Assembly (NCBI GenBank): GCA_036826475.1
Contig: DAISWG010000019.1
Coordinates: 1-64,000, forward strand
Direction of reading: 5' to 3'
Source of the DNA: Miltoncostaea sp036826475
GTDB taxonomy: Bacteria; Actinomycetota; Thermoleophilia; Miltoncostaeales; Miltoncostaeaceae
Length of the DNA: 64,000 nucleotides
Of the stretch, positions 24,565-33,357 are shown piece after piece. The notes beneath the pieces were generated by a model. It saw only the letters and a list, made by a program, of their open reading frames with translations, had not been told where the DNA came from and searched no databases. Numbering within the stretch: position 1 is the first letter of the stretch; every line of letters starts with the position of its first letter. A program made the position numbers and the translations under genes.

Positions 24565-24653
24565 TTCGCAACATGCGCACGGTCCCACGTACGATGCGGC
24601 CTCACCAGTGCAGGGTTGCGAGGGCGGGAGCCGGGTCTTGCGAACGTTGCGAA
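24565..24653. promoter_or_regulatory. Operator region of the prp divergon (TTGCGAA repeats)
   Basis: TTCGCAA at 24565-24571, a partial TTGCGA at 24616-24621, and two direct copies TTGCGAA-cg-TTGCGAA at 24638-24653. The last copy ends on the first base of the regulator's ATG. RamB/PrpR regulators of corynebacteria and mycobacteria bind related TTTGC(A/G)AA-type words, so this is a likely binding site for the neighbouring regulator, controlling both directions. Confidence 0.7.
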
Positions 24654-26035
24654 TGAAGATGTTCGTCGGCGCGCAGGTGCGGCGGGCGCGCGAGGAGCGC
24701 GGCCTGAGCCAGGCGGCCCTGGCCCGGCTGGCGGGGATCTCCCCCAGCTACCTCAACCAGATCGAGCGCGACCAGCGGCCCTTGACGGTGCCGGTGCTGC
24801 TGCGGCTGAACGCGACCGTGGGGTTCGACGCCCAGGCGTTCTCGGAGGACGAGGGCGCCCGCCTGGTGGCCGGCCTGGACGCCGCGCTCACCGACCCCGC
24901 CGCGGGCCTCGAGGAGCCGGTGCCGGCCTCCGAGATCCGGGAGCTGGTGTCGGGCTTCCCGGCGCTGGCGCGGGCGGTGGTGGTGCTGCACCGGCGCGCC
25001 ACCGACGCGCGCCGGCGGGCGGAGGAGATGGCGATCGGGCTGGGGGCGGCGTTGCCGGAGGGCGAGCGGCTGCCGGTGCTCCCCTACGACGAGGTCCTGG
25101 ACTTCGTCTACGACAACCGCAACCACTTCCCGGCGCTCGACACCGCCGCGGAGGCCCTCGACGCCGCCGGCCTCGAGCGCCTGCTGGAGCAGCGCCACGG
25201 CGTGCGGGTCGCGGTCTCGGCCGATGCCGCCGACCGGCGCCGCTTCGACCGCGGGGCGGGGACGCTGAACCTGCCGCGGGGCCTGGACGGCGCCCGGCGG
25301 ACGTTCCAGGTCGCGGTGCAGTGGTGCCTGCTGGAGCACGCCGCCGAGCTCGACCGGCTCACGGCGGTGCCGGGGCTGTCGGGCGACGAGTCGCGGGCGC
25401 TCGCGCGGATCGGCCTGGCCAACTACTTCGCGGGGGCGGTGCTGCTGCCGTACGGGGCCTTCCTGGCCGAGGCGGAGGCGACCGGCTACGACGTGGGCCT
25501 GCTGTGCGACCGCTTCGGGGTGAGCATCGAGACGGTGTGCCACCGGCTCAGCACCATGCAGCGCCCGGGGGCGGAGGGCGTCCCGTTCTTCTTCGTCCGG
25601 GTCGACCGGGCCGGGAACATCTCGAAGCGCCACTCGGCCACCCACTTCCACTTCTCGCGGGTCGGGGGGACGTGCCCGCTGTGGAACGTCTACGAGGCGT
25701 TCTCCTCACCCGGCCGGTTCGTCACGCAGGTGGCGGAGATGCCCGACGGCCGCCGCTACCTGTGGGTGGCGAGCACCATCGGCCGCCGCATGGGCGCCTA
25801 CGGCCGGCCGGGGGTGCAGCACGCCGTGGCCCTGGGGTGCGACGTGCGCCACGCCACCCGCCTGGTGTACGCCCGCGGGCTCGCGGTCGCCGACCCCGCG
25901 ATCGCCGTGCCCATCGGCCCCGGCTGCCGCCTGTGCGAGCGCGACGCCTGCCCCCAGCGGGCGTTCCCCCTGGTGGGGCGGGCGCTGCACATCGACGAGG
26001 ACCGCAGCCGCAGCGAGCCCTACCCCGCGGCCTGA
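24653..26035 (+). CDS. prpR: PrpR/RamB-type XRE regulator
   Basis: A 460-aa regulator of short-chain fatty-acid metabolism. An N-terminal XRE helix-turn-helix (VGAQVRRAREERGLSQAALA, SPSYLNQIERDQRPLT) is followed by an IrrE/ImmA-like peptidase-fold middle domain and the C-terminal Cys-rich short-chain acyl-CoA sensing domain (TCPLWNVYEAF; GPGCRLCERDACPQRAFP). In mycobacteria the family activates the methylcitrate cycle in response to propionyl-CoA. The ATG at 24653 matches the usual N-terminus of the family. It is divergent from prpD and probably autoregulated. Confidence 0.9.
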   Translation: MKMFVGAQVRRAREERGLSQAALARLAGISPSYLNQIERDQRPLTVPVLLRLNATVGFDAQAFSEDEGARLVAGLDAALTDPAAGLEEPVPASEIRELVSGFPALARAVVVLHRRATDARRRAEEMAIGLGAALPEGERLPVLPYDEVLDFVYDNRNHFPALDTAAEALDAAGLERLLEQRHGVRVAVSADAADRRRFDRGAGTLNLPRGLDGARRTFQVAVQWCLLEHAAELDRLTAVPGLSGDESRALARIGLANYFAGAVLLPYGAFLAEAEATGYDVGLLCDRFGVSIETVCHRLSTMQRPGAEGVPFFFVRVDRAGNISKRHSATHFHFSRVGGTCPLWNVYEAFSSPGRFVTQVAEMPDGRRYLWVASTIGRRMGAYGRPGVQHAVALGCDVRHATRLVYARGLAVADPAIAVPIGPGCRLCERDACPQRAFPLVGRALHIDEDRSRSEPYPAA

Positions 26036-26037
26036 CC

Positions 26038-26160
26038 TCAGGCCCCGGGGATGTCCATCGCGGCCGGCCGGGCGCGGTCGGCGACGATGTCGATCGCGAC
26101 GATGCGACCGTCGGCGATCGGCTCGGGAGCGTGGTCGGCGAACGGCGCCGATGCTCCTTG
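26038..26160 (-). pseudogene. 3' remnant of an ECF41-type sigma factor
   Basis: The last 40 or so codons before the TGA at 26038 read APFADHAPEPIADGRIVAIDIVADRARP, which resembles the SnoaL-like C-terminus of SigJ/ECF41 sigma factors. No sigma domains are found upstream; the frame is replaced by transposase-like sequence. The remnant is too short to be functional. The assignment is by eye. Confidence 0.5.
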
Positions 26161-26440
26161 GGGAAGCCGGTGACGGCGAGGATCACGGGGCTGCCTCGAC
26201 CAGATGGGCGGTCGCGGCGGGGGAGCGCTCGGCAGCGGATCGACGACCCGCTGGTGCCGGAGCGGCGACTCGGGCGGCGTCGGCTGGGCGAAGGTCGAGC
26301 GAACGAGTGTCACCACCCAGGGCTGGGCCGAGTCCGGCACCCTGGTGAGCAACGTGCGCGGGTCGGGGTGCGGCAGCCTTGCCATGAGGCGTCCGCCAAC
26401 ACGGGCGGACCCCGTCGATCGGGATGCGGCCCCACAACGA
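26161..26440 (-). pseudogene. Decayed IS256-family (mutator) transposase
   Basis: On the minus strand, in at least three frames, pieces line up in the order of an IS256-type transposase: VLADASWQGCRT, then TLLTRVPDSAQPWVVTLVRS and TFAQP, then HLVEAAPVILAVTGFPKEH. These correspond to the conserved SWQRCR, NLLxxVPK and FPKEHW regions of the family. Frameshifts separate them and the C-terminal part is missing. It is an old insertion-sequence scar; no terminal repeats could be recognised. Confidence 0.65.
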
Positions 26441-26550
26441 GCAGACCCAGCGCGCGAAGCTGGAGTTGTCGATCGGTCTGACCATCCCGTGGAACCACGC
26501 GAACGGGCGACACGCCGACTGGCCGGTCCGTTGGGTCGACCCCCGGCGGA

Positions 26551-27453
26551 TCACCTCTCGAAGGGTGCAGGCCCCAGACGGCGGGACGCCTCGACCCCCG
26601 TTGCGCCGTTCACATGTTGGAGCAGCACAGTCGTCACCGAAAGGACTGCGAACGCGACAAGGGCACAGACCGCCGTCGCGGTCGCGAATCCCTCCCGCGC
26701 GGTGGCCTTGGAATAGACGTCGCCGATCGGGAGAGTCGCAACGAGGATCGTGATCGCCATCACCACCGCGACAACAGCGGAAACCACGCCCCTGTCGCCG
26801 GAGTCCTCGCCGGTGACCAGGACGCCGCTGTCGACGATCAGGACCCCCGCGATCGCCGCACCCGCCCAAGCGGATACGACGAGGTAGGCCCCGACGATCT
26901 CGCTCGGCCGATGCCAGTTCACGGCGAGCAAGGCTCCCGAGACGAGCGTGGCGAACAGACCCCCGACGACCGTGGCCGTCCACCGCCATCGCGGCGGAAC
27001 CACAAGCGTGGCGGCCACGGCCAGGGACAGAACCACGGTTGCGTGTCCGCTGGGGAAGGCGGTCGACTGGTCCCACGGATCGCCAACGATCCGCCGCTCG
27101 GTGAGCACCTTGAGTGCCTGAGTCGTGATGTTGGAGCCCAGGACGACAGCGATCGCCGCGACCGCGAGCACCGGTTGTCGCCGTCGCAGCGCGACGAGCA
27201 GCACCGATATCGCGATGACGCTGAGTGTGAAGGCGCCGATTCCGCCGAGGAAGCGGTGCATGGCGTGGTAGAGCGTCGGCTCATACCGGCGCGTCACGCG
27301 ACCGAAACCCTCCTCATCGATCCCGGCTCCGATCCCCAGGGGCACGGTCACGACTCCAAGGGTCAGCGCTGCGACTGCACTGCAGCAGCTGAGAACCAGA
27401 AACGGCCGCGCCGCCATCAATCGTCTGCCCCGAAGTGTGAGTGGTCCATCCAT
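26551..27453 (-). CDS. PAP2-superfamily membrane phosphatase
   Basis: A 300-aa membrane protein with six or more helices. Phosphatase motifs: KVLTERRIVGDPW (motif 1), FPSGHATVVLSL (motif 2) and NWHRPSEIVGAY (motif 3, with Glu in the usual Asp place). It probably dephosphorylates a lipid or polyprenyl phosphate at the outer membrane face. The ATG at 27453 has GGGAG 8 nt upstream. Base composition is visibly less GC-rich than the flanks, which with the transposase scar nearby suggests acquired DNA. Confidence 0.85.
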   Translation of the reverse strand: MDGPLTLRGRRLMAARPFLVLSCCSAVAALTLGVVTVPLGIGAGIDEEGFGRVTRRYEPTLYHAMHRFLGGIGAFTLSVIAISVLLVALRRRQPVLAVAAIAVVLGSNITTQALKVLTERRIVGDPWDQSTAFPSGHATVVLSLAVAATLVVPPRWRWTATVVGGLFATLVSGALLAVNWHRPSEIVGAYLVVSAWAGAAIAGVLIVDSGVLVTGEDSGDRGVVSAVVAVVMAITILVATLPIGDVYSKATAREGFATATAVCALVAFAVLSVTTVLLQHVNGATGVEASRRLGPAPFER

Positions 27454-27830
27454 CCGCCAGGACTCCCATCTTGCCGGTCTTGGCCGAGAGATCACCGCCC
27501 CGTGCGGTGACAGCACCAGAGACCGGACTCAGACGCCCGTGGGTCACTGCCCCGGAAGGGTCCGCCGGGTCGCGAATCAGGTGCCCGTCGTGGTCGCTCC
27601 GAGTTGAGGGATGCTGGGACGACGACGCCCTCGACCAGTGGCCCACGCCGGACAGCTGGGTGAGCTCACGTCGACCGGCCGCCCCAGGGTCGCCTCCGAG
27701 AGGACTCGACGGGAGTCGGGGCGTCGGCGCACGATGGGCGGGTTGCGCGTCCCAGGCCACCGTGTCCAACTGCTGAGTCGGTCTCCTCCATCACGAGGTC
27801 GGCGTTGATGTGGGCGCCGGCCAGCGCGCC

Positions 27831-28700
27831 CTACGCGGCGGCTGCGCCGACCTGGGCGGTCATGTCCGTGACGTTCCCCGCCACCCACACCCCGGGCACC
27901 GCGGTCCGGCCCGCCATCTCGGACGGCACCCGGTCGCCCACCCCGGACGGGTGCGGCTCGGCCCGCAGACCCACGGCCGCCAGGACGTCTGCGCGGGCGA
28001 CCATCCGCGGCGCCACGGCCAGGGCGTCCCGCGCGACCACCCGGCCGTCGGCCATCCGCACCCCCGTCAACCGGTCGCCGGCGACCTCCAGCGCGGCCAC
28101 CTCGCCCTCCACCACCCGGATCCCCCGGGCGGCGAGCCTCCGGGCGTCCTCGCCGGACGGGGTCGTCCCCTGGGAGAAGAGGGCGACGTCGTCGCTGAGG
28201 CCGCTGAACAGCAGCGCCTGGTGGACGGACATGGGGCCGCCCACCAGCACGCCGATCGCCTGGTCGCGGACCTCCCAGCCGTGGCAGTACGGGCAGTGGA
28301 GGACGTCGCGGCCCCAGCGCTCCCGGATCCCCGGGATGTCGGGCAGCACGTCCACCAGCCCCGTCGCCACCAGCAGGCGGCGGGCACGGGTGGCGCGGCC
28401 GTCGGCGAGCGTGACCGCGAAGCCGTCGCCGTCGCGGGCGGCCGCCGTGACCTCGCCCTCCACGACGTGGCCGCCGTAGCCGCGCACCTCGGCCCGCCCC
28501 CGGGCCAGCAGCTCCGCGGGCGGCACCCCCTCGTGCCCCAGCAGCCCGTGCACGCCCGCGGCGAGCGCGTTGCGCGGCGCTCCCGCGTCGATCACGGCCA
28601 CCGACCGCCGCACCCGGCCCAACATCAGCGCCCCGCTGAGCCCGGCGGCGCCGCCGCCGACCACCACCACGTCGTACCCCGCCGCCAGCGCATCGCCCAT
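27831..28700 (-). pseudogene. Thioredoxin-reductase-like flavoprotein with broken C-terminus
   Basis: A 289-residue FAD/NAD(P) disulfide oxidoreductase: FAD motif VVVGGGAAGLSGALMLG, redox CPYCHGWE at about 140, NAD motif and the FAD-binding GVWVAGNVTDMTAQVGAAAA. A TAG stop follows directly, but the same frame then encodes GALAGAHINADLVMEET, which is the normal C-terminal helix of this family. The native stop beyond it is also lost; the frame runs on to 27666. The protein may still fold without about 20 residues, or the gene may be dead. It is divergent from an XRE-cupin regulator. Confidence 0.75.
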
Positions 28701-28755
28701 CGTCCGCACCTCCCGCGGCGATGATGCGCATCGGCGCCCGGGACCGCAAACAGGA

Positions 28756-28772
28756 TTTGCCGATCTGGCAAA
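28756..28772. promoter_or_regulatory. Inverted-repeat operator TTTGCC-N5-GGCAAA
   Basis: A perfect 6-bp inverted repeat with a 5-nt spacer lies in the 81-nt divergent gap, 9 nt before the GTG of the XRE-cupin gene. It is the natural candidate for that regulator's binding site, controlling itself and the flavoprotein gene. Confidence 0.65.
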
Positions 28773-28781
28773 CTGACGGCC

Positions 28782-29363
28782 GTGGACGACGACCTGGGCG
28801 GGGCCCTCGGGGCCGTCGGCCCGCGGCTGCGGGCGCTCCGCCGGGAGCGCGGCGCGACGTTGGCGGCGGTGGCCGCGGAGACCGGCATCTCGGTGAGCAC
28901 GCTGTCGCGCCTGGAGTCGGGCGCGCGGCGGCCCACCCTCGAGCTGCTGCTCCCCCTGGCCCGGGCCTACGGGGTGACGCTCGACGAGCTGGTCGACGCC
29001 CCGCCGCCGGGCGATCCGCGCGTGGTGCTGCGGCCCGTGACGCGGTTCGGGATGACCGTGGTGCCGTTGACGCGCCGCTCCGGCGGGATCCAGGCGTTCA
29101 AGCTGGTGTTCACGGCCGAGGGGCGCGGCGACCCCGACCCGCGGACGCACGAGGGCTACGAGTGGCTGTACGTGCTCGACGGCCGGTTGCGGGTGGTGCT
29201 GGGCGACCGCGACCTGGTCCTCGGCCCCGGCGAGGCCGCCGAGTTCGACACGCGGGTGCCCCACTGGTTCGGCGCCGCCGGCGACGAGCCCGTGGAGGTG
29301 CTCAGCCTGTTCGGCCCCCAGGGCGAGCGGGCTCACCTGCGCGCGCGTCCGAGGGCGCGCTGA
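28782..29363 (+). CDS. XRE-family regulator with C-terminal cupin
   Basis: A 193-aa regulator. The XRE helix-turn-helix (LRALRRERGATLAAVAAETG, SVSTLSRLESGARRPTLE) is followed by a cupin domain (HEGYEWLYVLDGRLRV; GPGEAAEFDTRVPHWF), which should bind a small effector. It is divergent from the flavoprotein gene with a clear operator between. Its last 62 nt overlap, tail to tail, the last codons of the DHA2 transporter. Confidence 0.9.
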   Translation: MDDDLGGALGAVGPRLRALRRERGATLAAVAAETGISVSTLSRLESGARRPTLELLLPLARAYGVTLDELVDAPPPGDPRVVLRPVTRFGMTVVPLTRRSGGIQAFKLVFTAEGRGDPDPRTHEGYEWLYVLDGRLRVVLGDRDLVLGPGEAAEFDTRVPHWFGAAGDEPVEVLSLFGPQGERAHLRARPRAR

Positions 29364-30918
29364 CCGCCGCCCGGGACGACGGCAGCCTGAACCATGCCAC
29401 CGCCGCGACGACCGCGGCGAGGACGGCGATGACGATGTAGGCGACCGCGGCGCCGCGCTCGAACGCGTCGCGGGCGGCGCCGGCGAGCGCGTCCCCGGCG
29501 GCGGGCGCCAGCCCGTCGGCCACCTCGAGCGCACCCTGGATCGACCCCTCCGCGCGCTGCGCGTCGCCCGCGCTGAGGCCGGCAAGGCCGTCGTCGACGT
29601 TGCGGGCGTACACGCCCGCCAGGATCGAGCCGACGACGGCGACGCCCACCGAGGCGCCGACGAACCGGCTCACGAAGTTGAGCGACGAGCCGTCCCCCGC
29701 CTTCGCGGGTGGCAGGTCGTTCATCACCACCGTCGAGGGCGGGGCGATGAGCAGCGACAGGCCGGCGCCGAGCACGACGCTGCCGGCGACGCTGACCCAC
29801 AGGGGGCCGGGCAGCGCGGCCGCCAGGATCGCTGCGGCCAGGGCGGTCACCACCAGGCCCGTCGCGATGGTCGCGCGGGGCCCGGTGCGCGCGAGGACCC
29901 GCTGGGCCCGCAGCGAGCACACGCCGAACACGGCGGCGAACGGCACGAACAGCAGACCGACCGCGACGATCGACTCGCTCCGCACGTCCTGGAGGTACTG
30001 GGGGTTGATGAACAGGAACGACGTGAACAGCAGGTAGGCCAGGAAGAGGGTCACCGAGCCGGTGGCCACGGCGGGGCGGGCCAGCACGCGCACGTCGAAC
30101 AGGGGCGCCCGGGCGCGCAGCTCCCGGTGGACGAAGCCGGCGAGCGCCAGCGCGCCGGCCGCCAGCGCCGACAGCACCAGCGGCTGCGTCCAGCCGCGGC
30201 CGGGGCCCTCGATGATCCCGAACAGCAGCCCGGTGAGGCCGATCACCGACAGCGCCGCGCCGATCAGGTCGAGCCGCGGCCAGCCGCCCGGCGGCGTGGG
30301 CGCCAGCGACTCGGGGATGGTGCGGAGCCCGATCGCCACGCCGACGGCGATGATCGGGACGTTCACCAGGAACACGGATCCCCAGGCGAAGTGGTCGAGC
30401 AGGACGCCGCCCGCGATCGGGCCGATGGCGAGGCCCGCCGCCCCGAACACCACGAACGTGCTGATGGGCCCGGCGCGCTCGGCGGGCGCGTACATCGAGG
30501 CGATCAGCGCGAGCGCCGGCGCGGTCACGCCGGCCGCGCCGAGCCCCATGACCGCCCGCGCGGCGATGAGCGCCGCCGTGTCGGGACTCAGCGCCGCCGC
30601 GACGGACGCGAGCGCGAACAGGACGTAGCTGAGCAGGAAGACCCGTCGCCTGCCGTAACGGTCGGCCAGGGCGCCGCCGAGCACGAGCATGCCGGCGAGC
30701 ACGATGTTGTAGGCGTCGACCGTCCACTGCAGCTCGTTCGTCGGCGCGTCGAGGTCACGCGCGATGAAGGGCAGCGCGACGTTGGTGATCGTCATGTCGA
30801 GCCCGGCGGTCAGCGCGCAGAGGCACAGCACGGCGAGCGCTGTCGCGCGCCGTCGCGCATCCATCCGCGGCACCGGCTCGTCGCGGTGGTGGTGGTGAAG
30901 CCGCCCGTGGTCGTGCAC
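29302..30918 (-). CDS. DHA2-family drug/metabolite exporter
   Basis: A 538-aa, 14-helix MFS transporter of the EmrB/QacA type. The A motif is LGGALADRYGRRRVF, the C motif appears as AAGLAIGPIAGGVLLDHFAWGSVF. It is expected to expel drugs or metabolites with the proton gradient. With the GTG at 30918 (GAGAGG ribosome binding site) the N-terminus is His-rich (MHDHGRLHHHHRD), possibly metal-binding; a later ATG at 30864 would remove that segment. The 3' end overlaps the XRE-cupin gene. Confidence 0.9.
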   Translation of the reverse strand: MHDHGRLHHHHRDEPVPRMDARRRATALAVLCLCALTAGLDMTITNVALPFIARDLDAPTNELQWTVDAYNIVLAGMLVLGGALADRYGRRRVFLLSYVLFALASVAAALSPDTAALIAARAVMGLGAAGVTAPALALIASMYAPAERAGPISTFVVFGAAGLAIGPIAGGVLLDHFAWGSVFLVNVPIIAVGVAIGLRTIPESLAPTPPGGWPRLDLIGAALSVIGLTGLLFGIIEGPGRGWTQPLVLSALAAGALALAGFVHRELRARAPLFDVRVLARPAVATGSVTLFLAYLLFTSFLFINPQYLQDVRSESIVAVGLLFVPFAAVFGVCSLRAQRVLARTGPRATIATGLVVTALAAAILAAALPGPLWVSVAGSVVLGAGLSLLIAPPSTVVMNDLPPAKAGDGSSLNFVSRFVGASVGVAVVGSILAGVYARNVDDGLAGLSAGDAQRAEGSIQGALEVADGLAPAAGDALAGAARDAFERGAAVAYIVIAVLAAVVAAVAWFRLPSSRAAVSAPSDARAGEPARPGGRTG

Positions 30919-31041
30919 CCGGCGACCCTCTCATGCTCCCCGGTGCCGGGGATACGCGGCCGACGCGGTCCCGTACTTCGCCGCAGGGGGATCCGCAGGG
31001 GTCCCGATTCCCCGGCGGTCGATCGGTGATCGCATGGCGGC

Positions 31042-32561
31042 GTGATCGCCCGCGCCGCCGTCACGCTCATCGCCGCCCTCGCGACGGCACCGGTCGCGCT
31101 CGGGTCCGACGCGTGGCCGATGGCGGGCCACGACGCCGCCGGCACCAACCGGAGCACCGCGATCTCGGCGCACGCGCCGGCGCTCCTGCCCGGCTGGCCG
31201 AGGGGCGGCATGGACGGCCCCCCGCTGGTGGCGCCCGGTGGAGCGGTCGAGATGATGGCCGGGGAGGGGGCGATCGCGATCCTGAATGCCGACGGCACGC
31301 GGCGACGGACCCTCCCCGTGGGACCGCTGCGGGCGATCGGCCCCGACGGGCGCCATTACGTCTGGGGGCGCGCGCCCTCCGATCCGGTCTCGGCCTCCAC
31401 CCCCGCCGGAGATCTCCTCTGGCGTACCCCGCCGTATCTGGGCGTCGGCCCCGCGGCGTCCAACGCGGTGCTGCGCCCGGCGCCGGACGGCGGCGTCCTC
31501 GTGAGCGGCGACTGGGCGGTCGTCGCGCTCGATTCCTCGGGCGCCGTCCGCTGGCGCATCCCATCGAGCGAGGAGGACGACCCCGCGGCGCTCGCGGTCG
31601 GCCCCGACGGGACCCTCCGCCTCGGGCGCATGCACGACGGGACGCCGATGCTGGTGTCCCTCCGCCCGGACGGCGAGCCGCTCTGGCAGCGGCCGGTCGG
31701 GGCGCCGGCCACCCGCGTCGCCGTCGCGGACGACGGCACGGCCATCGTGGTCCGGGGACCGACCGGCCCCCGGGGTGGCGAGGCGCTGCTGGCCGTCGCG
31801 CGCGACGGCGGCGTGCGCTGGTCGCTGCCGCCTGGGCGGGGGCCCAAGGGGCTGGCGATCGGCGCGGACGGGACCGTCTACCTGGCGGGGCGGCGGACGG
31901 CGTCCTGCGCGCCGTCGGGCCGGACGGGGTCGTGCGTTGGACCCACTCGGGTCGCATCGCGAGCGGAGACCCGATCGTGGGCGGCGACGGGACCGTCTAC
32001 CTCGGCGGATCCCCGCTGGTGGCCCTGCGCCCCGACGGCTCGCGGGCGTGGGCGTTCCCGGCCACCAGCCGGCCGCTCGTGCCCCAGGCGATCGGCACGG
32101 ACGGCACCCTCTTCGCGACCGAGGGGCCGAACCTGGCCGGCTCGGCGATGATGGCGCTCGCCGGTCCGTCGGCCACGACGCGCGTGGCGCCTCCCTCGCC
32201 CGCCCGCCAGCGCGCGCTCGTCGCGGGGCTGAAGATCCGCCCGGCGCGCTTCCGCATGACGGGTCCGGTCTCGGTCTGCCCGGTCCCGCGGGGATGCCGT
32301 CCCGGGACCCCATTCGGCGCCACGCTCGGCTTCACCCTGAGACGCGATGGTGCCGTCGCCGTCACCATCCGCCGCAGTGGCGGGCGCGTGGTGACGCGTC
32401 GCTCCTGGCACACGCGGAAGGGGACGACGTGGACCGGCCTCTGGGACGCGGCGGACGACCGCGTCCTCGCGCCGGGGCGCTACTCCGCGACCGTGCGCGC
32501 CGCCGCGGGTTCCGTCCGTGCGTCCGCGGGGCCCGTCCGGTTCACGGTGGCGCCGGGCTGA
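31042..32561 (+). pseudogene. Secreted PQQ-type beta-propeller protein with frameshift
   Basis: A secreted protein: signal peptide (IARAAVTLIAALATAPVALG), then repeats of the form GDWAVVALDSSGAVRW / ADGTVYLAG, typical of PQQ-binding-like beta-propellers. At 31887-31890 (GGGG) the frame breaks: upstream coding is in the frame starting at 31042, downstream coding (GVLRAVGPDGVVRWTHSG, then an Ig/FlgD-like C-terminal domain) is in the +2 frame up to 32561. One more G restores a continuous propeller of about 506 aa. This may be a sequencing error in a G run or a true mutation. Confidence 0.7.
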
Positions 32562-32587
32562 GGCCGCTCCGAAGGATGAGGAGAAAG

Positions 32588-32660
32588 AGGCGACGGCGGG
32601 AGTCGAACCCGCGAATAACGGTTTTGCAGACCGCCGCGTTAGCCACTTCGCCACGTCGCC
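32588..32660 (-). tRNA. tRNA-Cys (GCA)
   Basis: A 73-nt cloverleaf with acceptor stem GGCGACG/CGTCGCC, T-loop GTTCGACTC and anticodon loop TCTGCAAAA, giving anticodon GCA. The discriminator base is U, an identity element of tRNA-Cys. The CCA end is not encoded. On the minus strand TAGCCT lies about 13 nt upstream and may be the -10 box. Confidence 0.95.
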
Positions 32661-32735
32661 GCGACTCGCAGGCTAGCAAGGGCGGGAACGTGCGCTCCGT
32701 GCGCGGATCCGGCGATTCCTCCCGCCCCGAGCACT

Positions 32736-32752
32736 TCCGAAACGCTTTCGGA
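32736..32752. promoter_or_regulatory. Palindrome TCCGAAA-CGC-TTTCGGA
   Basis: A perfect 7-bp inverted repeat next to an AT-rich patch (ggtatatgaacc), a strong local contrast in such GC-rich DNA. It resembles a LacI/TetR-size operator and lies about 75 nt upstream of the tRNA-Cys gene and 166 nt past the end of the NTF2-like gene. No regulator gene is adjacent. The rest of 32661-32917 holds nothing else recognisable. Confidence 0.4.
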
Positions 32753-32917
32753 TGGTATATGAACCGCTCCGGGCCGGATCCCTCGGGAACCAGGCTCGCC
32801 GCAGGCCGGTCCCCCTCGACGTCGGGAGCGAGGGCGTGACCGCCTGGGGGAGGATGGACCGGGGGCGCGTCGGCACACCGCCCCCCGGTCGCCTCCACCC
32901 GTGCGCGGCCCGACCCG

Positions 32918-33289
32918 TCAGCGGGCGAACGCCGAGTCCCAGTAGAGGCGTTCCTCCACGAACCCGGCGTTGCTGAGGCGGAAGACCGACACCCCCAGCA
33001 CCTCGAGCATGGCGCCGCCGGCGGCCGGCGTGCCCGCCGCCCGCCACTCGGTCCAGAGCCGGCGGTCGCTGCAGTAGCCCGCGGCCACGACCTCGACCGC
33101 CAGGTCCGGCAGCGCCTCCATCACCGAGGCGATCCCCTCGCGGATCGCGTCGCGGCCCACGGTGGCCGGGGGCGCGTCGTGGAGGAGTGAGCGCCGCGTC
33201 GCGTCGTGGCTGAAGCAGGCGGCGCACACGTCGGGGTCATGGGCGTTCCACCCCCGTTCGTACGCCGTGAGGAGCAGCTCCTCGGACAT
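32918..33289 (-). CDS. NTF2-like/SnoaL ester cyclase-type protein
   Basis: A 123-aa cystatin-like alpha+beta barrel protein. It starts with LLTAYERGWNAHDPDVCAACF, a typical first helix of SnoaL-like proteins, and ends in the strand VFRLSNAGFVEERLYWD. Members bind or isomerise small hydrophobic molecules; no specific role can be given. It is a single gene between tRNA-Cys and the FHA regulator. Confidence 0.82.
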   Translation of the reverse strand: MSEELLLTAYERGWNAHDPDVCAACFSHDATRRSLLHDAPPATVGRDAIREGIASVMEALPDLAVEVVAAGYCSDRRLWTEWRAAGTPAAGGAMLEVLGVSVFRLSNAGFVEERLYWDSAFAR

Positions 33290-33357
33290 CGCCCGCCGAC
33301 CCTCCCCCGCCGGGTCGACGAGGGGCCACCACCCCTAGGTGTGGCCGGACCCCACCT

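Noticed and set aside
31880..31895. Programmed ribosomal frameshift in the propeller gene
   Set aside because: No slippery heptamer or downstream structure stands out, and the gene family has no such history; an indel in a G run is simpler.
32736..32752. Terminator for the NTF2-like gene
   Set aside because: The palindrome is 166 nt beyond the stop, has a 3-nt loop, and is AT-richer than terminators here; it looks more like a protein-binding site.
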